From positions 682,001 through 746,000 of the forward strand of contig OW568869.1 in assembly GCA_938743325.2 (NCBI GenBank): 64,000 bases of DNA, given 5' to 3'. Made by a program: the position numbers and the translations under genes. Positions 39,332 to 48,448 of this stretch are shown here, in pieces; position 1 is the first letter of the stretch, and the number at the start of each line of letters is the position of its first letter. Origin of the DNA: Pycnococcus provasolii (lineage: Eukaryota > Chlorophyta > Pseudoscourfieldiophyceae > Pseudoscourfieldiales > Pycnococcaceae). The notes under the pieces were generated by a model, which was not told the DNA's origin, made no database searches, and worked only from the letters and a program-made list of their open reading frames with translations.

Positions 39332-40093
39332 CTACGACGAGCACGTGATCTTCTTGCCGGTAACACTGCACTTGCTCTTTTCGGCACCATTGAACATATC
39401 AACCATGTTGGTCACCTTCGACGTGTCCCACTGACTGATGTCTTGGTTGAAGGCTTTCGCATCCCTGAACATCATTTCCATGGTGACTACCTCCGCCGTT
39501 TTCCATCCGCTGATGTCTTGGTTGAAGGCAAAGGCACCACGAAACATTCCTCTCATTTCCGTCACCTTGGACGTGTCCCATCCGCTGATGTCCTTGTTGA
39601 AGGCCTCGGCATCATAGAACATGCGATGCATGTCCGTCACCTGTGACGTATTCCACCCGCTGATGTCTTGATTGAATTCATAGGCTTGATAGAACATGCG
39701 ATACATGTTCGTCACCTTGCCCGTATCCCACCCGCTGATTTTTTTGTTGAAATTAGAGGCTTGATTGAACATATAACTCATGTCCGTCACCTTGGACGTG
39801 TTCCACCCGCTGATGTCTTGATTGAATTCCCAGGCTTCATAGAACATGTGACTCATGTCCGTCACCTTGCCCGTATCCCACCCGCTGATGTCTTGATTGA
39901 ATTCATAGGCTTGATGGAACATGCGACTCATGTCCGTCACCTGTGACGTATCCCACTTGCTGATTTCTATGTAACGCATCTCAACCACTGAAAACCTATC
40001 GAAGCCACTGAAGAGTCCAGACATGTCCGTCACATGTGACGTATCCCTATTATATACGTATTGTATACATACAGTAGTATGAAAAAAACCCAA
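39332..40093 (-). pseudogene. Orphan DUF285/BspA-repeat C-terminal cassette
   Basis: An open frame of about 253 codons without an ATG at its head. It consists of about nine 25-residue DUF285 repeats (type [16 protein letters not shown]) and the terminal cap EKSKCSVTGKKITC. Its last about 250 bp and 3' flank are almost identical to the end of the downstream paralogue at 44195. It lacks the EF-hand, membrane and PAN-like parts. It sits 215 bp beyond the stop of the complete paralogue at 40308. It may be a dead remnant, a silent donor cassette for recombination, or an alternative 3' exon. No splice junction is obvious, so I call it a fragment. Confidence 0.7.
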
Positions 40094-40307
40094 AGTTGTT
40101 TCGCCTCAAGATTCGTCAGGACTTCCTCTTGCCTGGGGGGATATATATGGACAATTCGTCTAATAAAACCTTCCAAGGGATTTCTAACTTTCGAACTTTC
40201 CTTTTTTAAAAGTGAGTGCTCGTTACACTCCCAAACAATTTTAAAAACTGCCCCCAACCCCCCCCGGGCGATTCCTTGGCAGGCTCCCAGCACCACGTTA
40301 GCTTCGG

Positions 40308-42671
40308 CTACGGCTTCTTCAAGGTGCACTTGGAGTTTTCGCACGACGCTGTGATTTTTTGGTTATTGTTGAAGGCGTCGGCACCACTGAACATGCCTCT
40401 CATTTTCTCCACCTTGCCCGTATCCCACCCGCTGATGTCTTGATTGAAGGCAGAGGCACCATCGAACATATATCTCATGTCCGTCACCTTGGACGTATCC
40501 CACCCGCTGATGTCTTGATTGAAGGCGTCGGCACCACTGAACATTTGACTCATGCTCGTCACCTTCGACGTGTTCCACTTGCTGATGTCTTGATTGAAGG
40601 ATCTGGCACCAGCGAACATAGATGCCATGCTCGTCACCTGTGACGTATCCCATTTGCTGATGTCTTGGTTGAAGTCTCTGGCATTAAAGAACATTTCACG
40701 CATGTCCGTCACCTTGGACGTATCCCACTTGCTGATGTCTTCATCGAAGGACGTGGCACCACGGAACAATTGACTCATGTCCGTCACCTTGGACGTATCC
40801 CACTCAGAGATCTCACCAAACAGATTAGTCGCACTTCCTTGATCATGCAACCACGCTCCAACACGTACTCGCAATTCAACATTACTTGCCACGACCAACT
40901 TGTTCTTAGATTGTGCAGCCTCGAGACAATCCTTAGCAGATTTCTCTGCCTTCTCTTGAGCATCCTCCGCCTCATTCTTGGCGGTATCTAAGGCGTTGGC
41001 CCTTTCTTCCGCCGTCTTCTGCGCAGCCTTTGCAGCGGTAGCCTCTTCGTTCGCCACCTTCTTGGCAGCCTGCGCATCGGCCAAGGCAGCCTTTGCAGCT
41101 GTGGCCTGGTCTTCCGCCGCCTTCTTGGCAGCCTGCGCATCGGCCAATTCAGTCTTCTCCGCGCCGCACCCCTGCATCGTACCGGCGGGGGACGGGGCGA
41201 CGGCGACGGGCTCACCGGCGGGGGGCGGGGCGACGGCGACGGGCTCACCGGCGGGGGCGGCAGCACCCGCCTTCTCCGTGCACTCGGCAGGGTTCTTATC
41301 AGCATTCCAATAGCAATCGTGGTCTTCGCAAGTGAATTGCGTGACGTGATCTCCGCACTCCTCCTCCTCCTCCTCCTCCTCCTCAGTCTTCTCCATAGCG
41401 CAATCGCATGATGTCGTCACCGAGAAACCGTTCCTCTTTTTCATGCAAGCTGCATAGCCATTCTTATCAGCATCTTTCTCGAAGTAGTAGTCTGTCCACG
41501 ATCCCTCGCCAGCGAAAACGTAGGGTTTCGTGATGTCGTATGCACTTTTGAGGTAGCACACGGACTTGTCTCCCGCCATCGTGATTCCGACGCATCCCTC
41601 GACAAACGTGCATTTGCTCAAGCACTCCTCCGCCGCCTGAGCCTTATCCTTGGGAATGATGCTGTCTGGATTCAGGCCGCCGGACGTCTCCGTATGGCGG
41701 TGGTACAGGTTGAAGCACACGCCGTTCGCCTCAGCCTTGGCGGTGTTTCCGGTGGTGCTCGACTCAACCGTCGCCGTGCTGTCGTCATCGGCAAGCAAGC
41801 CGCGTCGGCGCTTCGCCGACTTCTGCTCGGAATAGACAGGCATACCAGACGCGCTTGTAACGTTGATGGAGTTGTTATCAACTGCCACGACGTCACCCGA
41901 GCTCGCAAGGAACGTCACCTTCGTGTCCGTAGCACGGTATCCGGTGATGGTGTATCCAAGCAACGTGCCAAGCTGCTTGAGGTTGATGCGCTTCACCCCC
42001 GAGAGCACGCCCGCGGTTTGCCCGGGCATGTCGAACAGCGCAAGGCTTTTCGTCGCCGCGGCGGTGGCCACGGGCGTGCTGGTTCCCTTCTTGACGAGCG
42101 CGCCGCTATTGTCCGCCTTCGTCTCCTTGCTCTCCTCCACGACGACGGCGGTGAGTCCCACGATGACACCCACGAGGGCACACAGGATGACCATGAGAAC
42201 ACAGGAGAATATCACGAGTCGTTTCGTAGTTTTCTTGCTCTGCTTGTAAAGCTCCGCGCCACGCGCAAGCTCGAGCGGCGCAACGGTGCCGTCACCGTCA
42301 ACGTCGAACGCCTTGAGCGTAGACTGGATCTCCTTGGGCAGCGCCTTGATGGAGATGGAGCCCTCCTTGTTCGCCTTCTTCAACTCCGCATACGTCGAGA
42401 AGATCTCGGTGAGTTCGTCCATCTCGAGCTTGCCATTTTTCTCGTCGTCAAGCTCGTGAAGGACCGGCTGGAGTTTCTTGGGGAACGCGCTGACGCTGAT
42501 GTACGGCGCCGCTGCTGTGGTCAACGGACCAGGCAGCTCGCTAGGGTCGATGATGCCGTTACCGTTGGTGTCGTACTGCTCAAGCTTAGTGGCGAGAGCA
42601 GGCGGCAAGGTGGAGAGCGAGACACCTACCTTTGGGAGCTCGGAGGAGCCCTCAGCAGAGTCCGCCGCCAT
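40308..42671 (-). CDS. EF-hand / single-span / PAN-like / DUF285-repeat surface protein, paralogue A
   Basis: A 787-residue protein starting [10 protein letters not shown] at the ATG at 42669-42671. There is no signal peptide. Three EF-hand loops (D34-E45, D75-E86, D123-E134) sit before one membrane span (about 152-178). That predicts cytoplasmic calcium sensing and an external C-terminus. The outer part has a PAN/apple-like Cys domain (about 317-397, [10 protein letters not shown] to WTDYYFEK) and an acidic run. A small Cys motif (CEDHDCYW) and an Ala/Lys coiled coil follow. Last come six DUF285 repeats of 25 residues and the cap [14 protein letters not shown]285 (BspA-type) repeats are leucine-rich-like binding modules known from bacterial and protist surface proteins. 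I infer an adhesion or recognition receptor; the ligand is unknown. Confidence 0.88.
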   Translation of the reverse strand: MAADSAEGSSELPKVGVSLSTLPPALATKLEQYDTNGNGIIDPSELPGPLTTAAAPYISVSAFPKKLQPVLHELDDEKNGKLEMDELTEIFSTYAELKKANKEGSISIKALPKEIQSTLKAFDVDGDGTVAPLELARGAELYKQSKKTTKRLVIFSCVLMVILCALVGVIVGLTAVVVEESKETKADNSGALVKKGTSTPVATAAATKSLALFDMPGQTAGVLSGVKRINLKQLGTLLGYTITGYRATDTKVTFLASSGDVVAVDNNSINVTSASGMPVYSEQKSAKRRRGLLADDDSTATVESSTTGNTAKAEANGVCFNLYHRHTETSGGLNPDSIIPKDKAQAAEECLSKCTFVEGCVGITMAGDKSVCYLKSAYDITKPYVFAGEGSWTDYYFEKDADKNGYAACMKKRNGFSVTTSCDCAMEKTEEEEEEEEECGDHVTQFTCEDHDCYWNADKNPAECTEKAGAAAPAGEPVAVAPPPAGEPVAVAPSPAGTMQGCGAEKTELADAQAAKKAAEDQATAAKAALADAQAAKKVANEEATAAKAAQKTAEERANALDTAKNEAEDAQEKAEKSAKDCLEAAQSKNKLVVASNVELRVRVGAWLHDQGSATNLFGEISEWDTSKVTDMSQLFRGATSFDEDISKWDTSKVTDMREMFFNARDFNQDISKWDTSQVTSMASMFAGARSFNQDISKWNTSKVTSMSQMFSGADAFNQDISGWDTSKVTDMRYMFDGASAFNQDISGWDTGKVEKMRGMFSGADAFNNNQKITASCENSKCTLKKP

Positions 42672-43706
42672 CACAGCACAGCACAGCACAGCACAGCCCG
42701 AAGAGTGAGACTGTCCGGAGGAGAGGAGAGGAGAGGGCAGGGCAGGAGAAAGTTGCAGCAGAAAGGAAAGTGGTTCCTCCAACAAGTGCAATCGATCGAG
42801 TAACCTTATTCGAGTGTTCGGAGGTGGCGGCGCACTACCCGACCGAATGGGCTTTTCCCACTTGATTTCGTCCCTCACGTGGTGATCTTTCTGTGCGCAG
42901 CATGGGACCCTACGACGACGTTTCGGGGCGCCGACGGACACTTCACAGTTCACGAGGGAGCCCAACACTTGCAAGAGTTCTTTTCTTGCAAGGAACAAAT
43001 AATATCAACGAAAACCACACCTCATTCCCATCGAAACATGGTCCGTCCGTCGATGGATGGAAAATGGACTGACAAGTGACAACCTAACCTCTCTCTGGGA
43101 AATCACTCGCACTGGCAGGCAACTCCGTGAGGCCTTGAGCTAGACTACGATACTTTAAAAAATTAAAATTAGGTTGGGAGAACTCCTTTCAGTTTTGGTC
43201 AAGAATACTCCTCTTTACACGGTACTTTTGGTCGTACGGCGCCACTTTTCGTTTCTGCAAGAGTGAGAGTCCGGTCGGGAAGCGCTCGACCCCTTCCCTC
43301 TCTCGATGCCTACCGGGGAAGCCTTTCCAGAACTCCCCCTGCTTCCCGCTCCTCTCTTCTCGACTCCTCTTCTAAGATGTATCCCGAGTCGACACCTGGG
43401 CTCTCGTTTTGTACTTGCCTCCATAGGCAAGTCTGTACTCTGTAAAGACACCTGGGCTCCACGACGACACGTACGTTTGGTTGGACATCTTCGCTATCAA
43501 CCAGAATGACACGGGCAGTGTGTTCTCTGCCATGGCTGAGCTGGACGACGGCCGGACGCTCGCGTGGACCGTCGAGACGGCGCGCGCGACACTCGTTGTG
43601 CTCGACAAGGTGCGCGTGATCCCGCTCACGCGTTTGTTTCTTGTGCACGTACGAGATTGGATCCACGCCTCCGGCCAAGCTCGAGCTCGTCACGCACGGC
43701 TTTGCG
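42672..43706. other. Spacer between paralogues A and B
   Basis: The first 335 bp are the shared promoter segment of the duplication, including GCACA direct repeats just before the ATG. The rest (43007-43706) is unique and contains the broken VWLDIF-type fragment and the small hairpin between direct repeats. Confidence 0.6.
43391..43459. repeat. 13-bp direct repeats flanking a perfect hairpin
   Basis: GACACCTGGGCTC occurs at 43391-43403 and 43447-43459. Between them ACTTGCCT-CCAT-AGGCAAGT (43413-43432) forms a perfect 8-bp stem with a 4-nt loop. It could be an insertion footprint or a small duplication. Confidence 0.7.
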
Positions 43707-43757
43707 GAGTGCGACGTCACGCAGCACATCCGGAACATCAGGAACACCGACGAGTAG
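43455..43757 (+). pseudogene. Broken fragment of a VWLDIFAxNQ-type domain
   Basis: A short stretch encodes TYVWLDIFAINQNDTG followed by MAELDDGRTLAWTVE and ATLVVLDKVRVIPLTR. I associate this pattern with a domain of unknown role that is frequent in some algae and faintly recalls the fungal HET motif WIDxxCINQ. The fragment is short, lacks both ends and looks broken. Its last bases overlap the segmental-duplication boundary, and the same 3' end recurs at 38841-38891. Function cannot be assigned. Confidence 0.45.
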
Positions 43758-46700
43758 TGTGACAATCAATGTAGATTATAGGTAGTGTCCGAAGAGGGCT
43801 TCAGCTTGAAGCGTATGGTGTCCGATGCGGAGAGGAGCTGATGATGATGTTCGTGAGTGAGATGGTTTCATAGTCCATCAATCCATTCCCCCCCATAAAT
43901 GCCCGACCCGCCGCTGCTTAAGGAGTCGGTTGAGTCGATGGGGAGCCTCAAACCATTGAACGTGGTCCGAGGCGGCGGCAGCGCGCGCACCAAGGGCTTC
44001 AGCTGACGGTGGGCTCGGTGTGTTCGGGAGAGAATTAATTGAGAAGGCTTACACCTCGATCCTCCGCCCGTGAGGAAGCCATCTTCCGTGTCACCCATCT
44101 ATCTCACCCACCACAAACCAAACAGAGCGCTTTGAACGCGCGGGTGCCGCTGGCGGCTTCTTGAAAAAAAAAGATAAGGCTGCGATGACTTCATCTACGA
44201 CGAGCACGTGATCTTCTTGCCGGTAACACTGCACTTGCTCTTTTCGGCACCATTGAACATATCAACCATGTTGGTCACCTTCGACGTGTCCCACTGACTG
44301 ATGTCTTGGTTGAAGGCTTTCGCATCCCTGAACATTCCTTCCATGGTGACTACCTCCGCCGTTTTCCATCCGCTGATGTCTTGGTTGAAGGCTTCGGCAC
44401 CACGAAACATGTCTCTCATTTCCGTCACCTTGGACGTGTCCCATCCGCTGATATGATATTGGTTGAAGGCTTTGGCATTTAAGAACATACCATTCATGTT
44501 TGTCACCTCCGCCGTTTTCCATCCGCTGATGTCCTGGTTGAAGGCTAGGGCATAATTGAACATATAACTCATGTCCGTCACCTTGCCCGTGTTCCACTTG
44601 CTGATGTCTTGATTGAAGTCTTTGGCACCATAGAACATACTAGCCATGCTTGTCACCTTCGACGTGTCCCAATTGCCCACAGGCTTGTTGAAGGCTGAGG
44701 CATAGATGAACATATTGGACATGCCTGTCACCTTCGACGTGTCCCAGTTGCCGATGGGCTGGTTGAAGGCTAGGGCATAATTGAACATGTACTCCATATT
44801 CGTCACCTTTGACACGTCCCAGTTGCCGATGGGCTGGTTGAAGGCAGAAGCACCATTGAACATGCCCTTCATATTCGTCACCTTTGACACGTCCCAGTTG
44901 CCGATGGGCTGGTTGAAGGCAGAAGCACCATTGAACATGGCCTCCATGTTCGTCACCTTTGACACGTCCCAGTTGCCGATTGGCTGGTTGAAGGCAGAAG
45001 CACCCTTGAACATCTGGCTCATGTCCGACGGAAATTTCCAGTTGCTGATGTCCTTATTGAAATTGGATCCATCAAACATCCCTTGCACTTTTTTATTCGA
45101 AATGTCCCATGCGTTAATCCAATCGCCGTCATAGAATTGGGCTCCTTTGAACATGTTGCTCATGTCAGTCACCTTCGAAACGTCCCAGCTGCTAATGTCG
45201 GGAATGCGTGAATTCCTCTGCTGTTGTTCTTGACGACATTCCATCATAAGCCTATCATATGCACTATATAGTAGCAGGGTATATGGATCCAGTGTGGAGG
45301 ACGGTTTTGAATTTGGATCGAACAAATTGCTCATATCCGTCACCGACGAAACGTCCCAATCTTTCATCTCACCAAATGCGCCTGTGGCTGCGCCTTGGTC
45401 CAACGTCCATATCTTGACACGATGCCTCAATTCTGACTCCGTCAACTTGTCCCGAGTAGTTGGCCAAGCCGAAGCTTTCGCAGCCGCAAGCGCATCCTCC
45501 GCCGTCTTCTGCGCATCCTTTGCAGCGGTAGCCTCTTCTTTCGCCACCTTGAGAGCAGCCTCCTTCTTGACAAGAGCACTTTTCGCATCAGCCGCCTCCT
45601 TTTGAGCCTTGGCCAATTCAGTCTTCTCCGCGCCGCACCCCTGCATCGTACCGGCGGGGGGCGGGGCGACGGCGACGGGCTCACCGGCGGGGGCGGCAGC
45701 ACCCGCCTTCTTCTCCGTGCACTCGGCAGGGTTCTTATCAGCATTCCAATAGCAATCGTGGTCTTCGCAAGTGAATTGCGTGACGTGAATTCCGCACTCC
45801 TCCTCCTCCTCCTCCTCCTCCTCAGTCTTCTCCATAGCGCAATCGCATGATGTCGTCACCGAGAAACCGTTCCTCTTTTTCATGCAAGCTGCATAGCCAT
45901 TCTTATCAGCATCTTTCTCGAAGTAGTAGTCGGTCCACGATCCCTCGCCAGCGAAAACGTAGGGTTTCGTGATGTCGTATGCACTTTTGAGGTAGCACAC
46001 GGACTTGTCTCCCGCCATCGTGATTCCGACGCATCCCTCGACAAACGTGCATTTGCTCAAGCACTCCTCCGCCGCCTGAGCCTTATCCTTGGGAATGATG
46101 CTGTCTGGATTCAGGCCGCCGGACGTCTCCGTATGGCGGTGGTACAGGTTGAAGCACACGCCGTTCGCCTCAGCCTTGGCGGTGTTTCCGGTGGTGCTCG
46201 ACTCAACCGTCGCCGTGCTGTCGTCATCGGCAAGCAAGCCGCGTCGGCGCTTCGCCGACTTCTGCTCGGAATAGACAGGCATACCAGACGCGCTTGTAAC
46301 GTTGATGGAGTTGTTATCAACTGCCACGACGTCACCCGAGCTCGCAAGGAACGTCACCTTCGTGTCCGTAGCACGGTATCCGGTGATGGTGTATCCAAGC
46401 AACGTGCCAAGCTGCTTGAGGTTGATGCGCTTCACCCCCGAGAGCACGCCCGCGGTTTGCCCAGGCATGTCGAACAGCGCAAGGCTTTTCGTCGCCGCGG
46501 CGGTGGCCACGGGCGTGCTGGTTCCCTTCTTGACGAGCGCGCCGCTATTGTCCGCCTTCGTCTCCTTGCTCTCCTCCACGACGACGGCGGTGAGTCCCAC
46601 GATGACACCCACGAGGGCACACAGGAAGACCATGAGAACACAGGAGAATATCACGAGTCGTTTCGTAGTTTTCTTGCTCTGCTTGTAAAGCTCCGCGCCA

Positions 46701-47445
46701 CGCGCAAGCTCGAGCGGCGCAACGGTGCCGTCACCGTCAACGTCGAACGCCTTGAGCGTAGACTGGATCTCCTTGGGCAGCGCCTTGATGGAGATGGAGC
46801 CCTCCTTGTTCGCCTTCTTCAACTCCGCATACGTCGAGAAGATCTCGGTGAGTTCGTCCATCTCGAGCTTGCCATTTTTCTCGTCGTCAAGCTCGTGAAG
46901 GACCGGCTGGAGTTTCTTGGGGAACGCGCTGACGCTGATGTACGGCGCCGCTGCTGTGGTCAACGGACCAGGCAGCTCGCTAGGGTCGATGATGCCGTTA
47001 CCGTTGGTATCGTACTGCTCAAGCTTAGTGGCGAGAGCAGGCGGCAAGGTGGAGAGCGAGACACCTACCTTTGGGAGCTCGGAGGAGCCCTCAGCAGAGT
47101 CCGCCGCCATCACAGCACAGCACAGCACAGCACAGCCCGAAGAGTGAGACTGTCCGGAGGAGAGGAGAGGAGAGGGCAGGAGAAAGGCAGGAGAAAGGTT
47201 TAGCAGAAAGCAAAGTGGCCCCTCCAACAAGTGCGATCGATCGAGTAACCTTATTCGAGTGTTCGGAGGTGGCGGCGCCCCTTCCCGACCGAATGGGTTT
47301 TTCCCACTTGATTTCGTCCCTCACGTGGTGATCTTTCTGTGCGCAGCACGGGACCCTACGACGACGTTTCGGGGCGCCGACGGACACTTCACAAGGGAGC
47401 CCAACACTTGCAAGAGTTCTTTTCTTGCAAGGAACAAATAATATC
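43707..47445. repeat. Segmental duplication, copy 2
   Basis: Direct-orientation partner of 38841-43006, 3739 bp against 4166 bp. Flank and N-terminal coding parts are nearly identical, while the repeat-array part is different (14 repeats here, six plus nine in copy 1). Confidence 0.9.
44195..47110 (-). CDS. EF-hand / single-span / PAN-like / DUF285-repeat surface protein, paralogue B
   Basis: A 971-residue protein, same start ([13 protein letters not shown] at 47108-47110). The first about 470 residues are almost identical to paralogue A: three EF-hands, membrane span at about 152-178, PAN/apple-like Cys region and CEDHDCYW motif. The coiled coil is shorter and diverged. The repeat array is much longer, with about 14 units. 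These include a distinct subfamily with IGNWDVSKVTNM and FNQPIG, an unusual insertion before SSWDVSKVTDM, and standard [12 protein letters not shown] units. It ends with the cap EKSKCSVTGKKITC, shared with the orphan cassette and not with A. So A and B share sensor and anchor but differ in the predicted ligand-binding array. The only [11 protein letters not shown] block here is single, against a tandem one in A. Confidence 0.88.
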   Translation of the reverse strand: MAADSAEGSSELPKVGVSLSTLPPALATKLEQYDTNGNGIIDPSELPGPLTTAAAPYISVSAFPKKLQPVLHELDDEKNGKLEMDELTEIFSTYAELKKANKEGSISIKALPKEIQSTLKAFDVDGDGTVAPLELARGAELYKQSKKTTKRLVIFSCVLMVFLCALVGVIVGLTAVVVEESKETKADNSGALVKKGTSTPVATAAATKSLALFDMPGQTAGVLSGVKRINLKQLGTLLGYTITGYRATDTKVTFLASSGDVVAVDNNSINVTSASGMPVYSEQKSAKRRRGLLADDDSTATVESSTTGNTAKAEANGVCFNLYHRHTETSGGLNPDSIIPKDKAQAAEECLSKCTFVEGCVGITMAGDKSVCYLKSAYDITKPYVFAGEGSWTDYYFEKDADKNGYAACMKKRNGFSVTTSCDCAMEKTEEEEEEEEECGIHVTQFTCEDHDCYWNADKNPAECTEKKAGAAAPAGEPVAVAPPPAGTMQGCGAEKTELAKAQKEAADAKSALVKKEAALKVAKEEATAAKDAQKTAEDALAAAKASAWPTTRDKLTESELRHRVKIWTLDQGAATGAFGEMKDWDVSSVTDMSNLFDPNSKPSSTLDPYTLLLYSAYDRLMMECRQEQQQRNSRIPDISSWDVSKVTDMSNMFKGAQFYDGDWINAWDISNKKVQGMFDGSNFNKDISNWKFPSDMSQMFKGASAFNQPIGNWDVSKVTNMEAMFNGASAFNQPIGNWDVSKVTNMKGMFNGASAFNQPIGNWDVSKVTNMEYMFNYALAFNQPIGNWDTSKVTGMSNMFIYASAFNKPVGNWDTSKVTSMASMFYGAKDFNQDISKWNTGKVTDMSYMFNYALAFNQDISGWKTAEVTNMNGMFLNAKAFNQYHISGWDTSKVTEMRDMFRGAEAFNQDISGWKTAEVVTMEGMFRDAKAFNQDISQWDTSKVTNMVDMFNGAEKSKCSVTGKKITCSS

Positions 47446-48448
47446 TGTCCTCGGGATGAGCCAAGGTACGGTGGAAGAAAAGAATCATGGACTTACTGTA
47501 ATTGGCCTTCCTGCGTTGAAATTCGAAGAAATAAGTGTACAAGAGAAGCGACGTCTACCGCGAACCAAACAACGCATCGGTAAGCCTAGGCATAATGCAA
47601 CATTTGAGAGAAAGGAGGAGTCATCTTTTTGATGATAAAAAAACGTGAAATTGCATTTGTGAAAAAGTACACAGCGCTATCCTCAGGCCGCCCCCGCGGC
47701 GAGAACGCGGCGAGAACCAATTCGAACCTTATCACCACATCACAGCACACCAGTGATCAACAACGCGAGCAACTTTGCACCTGTCTGTGCACCACGTTGA
47801 CGTTGTTCCCTTGCTCGCGGCCTTGGCGGCTCCCCGTATAGAAGTGCATTCAGATTTTAGTTCCGCTTCGGTCTTGCTTCTACAGGTGTCTTCGTTCGTC
47901 TTCAACTCTTCATCTCTCTTTAAAAAAAAATAAGGGGCCTTAAGATTGTCCCTCTCCCTGAAGGCCTTAAGGTATGCCCACAAGTCCACAACGGTCAATC
48001 AACGCGCTAGCCACTTAATATCTGAGCTAAGGTTAGCCACTCCGCCACTCAGCGTCAGCTACGGTAGCGACAGTGCGTTCCCTTGTCGGCCGCTCAACGT
48101 CGATGCCACCATGACGTGTGCCGACACGGAAAGGTATGTCTCGTCGAACAGGGACTTGGTCGTAGGGAAAAGTCGGGTCCCCCAGAATTCATCCCACGGG
48201 AAAAAGGCTGAGTGAGTGAGGGGCTGCTTGAGTGGAGTTTCGCCCGGGGGGGGGGGCAGAGGGGGGGGGGACCTCGATCGGAAGACGCCTCGGAGGAGAA
48301 GGGTCAAGGGAACGGGATAGACTACAGCTCCCACGCATTGACGTATCCCCGAGATTCCGGATATTAGTGAAAATCCCGGTCCGTGCGGGGTTGAGACGAG
48401 ACATCCGTCAAATTAGAAACTTCGAATTCTGTTCCCCCCAACAACACA
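47111..48448. other. Divergent intergenic region upstream of paralogue B and the JmjC gene
   Basis: The first 335 bp belong to the duplicated promoter. The remainder has small frames without support and a run of CTTAAG/CCTTAAG words near 47935-47975. A G-rich block lies at 48241-48271. Confidence 0.5.
48241..48271. other. Poly-G block, possible G-quadruplex
   Basis: CCCGGGGGGGGGGGGCAGAG followed by eleven or so further guanines. Two long G runs so close together could fold as a quadruplex. It lies about 180 bp upstream of the JmjC ATG. Confidence 0.6.

Larger units (their letters stand above)
38841..43006. repeat. Segmental duplication, copy 1
   Basis: The left end matches 43707 onward (gagtgcgacgtcacgcagca). 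The right end matches up to 47445 (aaggaacaaataatatc). Within it, about 41130-43006 is nearly identical to about 45590-47445, and 38841 to about 39590 is nearly identical to 43707 to about 44455. The middle differs strongly between copies. Confidence 0.9.

Noticed and set aside
39332-40640. CRISPR-like array from evenly spaced 75-bp repeats
   Set aside because: The repeats are degenerate, in frame and encode 25-residue DUF285 units; there are no spacers or cas genes, and the genome is eukaryotic.
41694-42803. Plus-strand frame opposite the EF-hand half of paralogue A, repeated opposite B
   Set aside because: Conserved only because the two paralogues are nearly identical. The EF-hand, membrane and Cys motifs are on the minus strand.
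43481-43762. A functional gene between the two receptor paralogues
   Set aside because: The recognisable motif stretch is short, lacks both ends of the domain and looks broken, so it is listed only as a fragment.
47446-48440. tRNA or small RNA gene in the larger gaps
   Set aside because: I looked for the T-arm pattern GGTTCGAATCC on both strands in all gaps and found no cloverleaf I could support.
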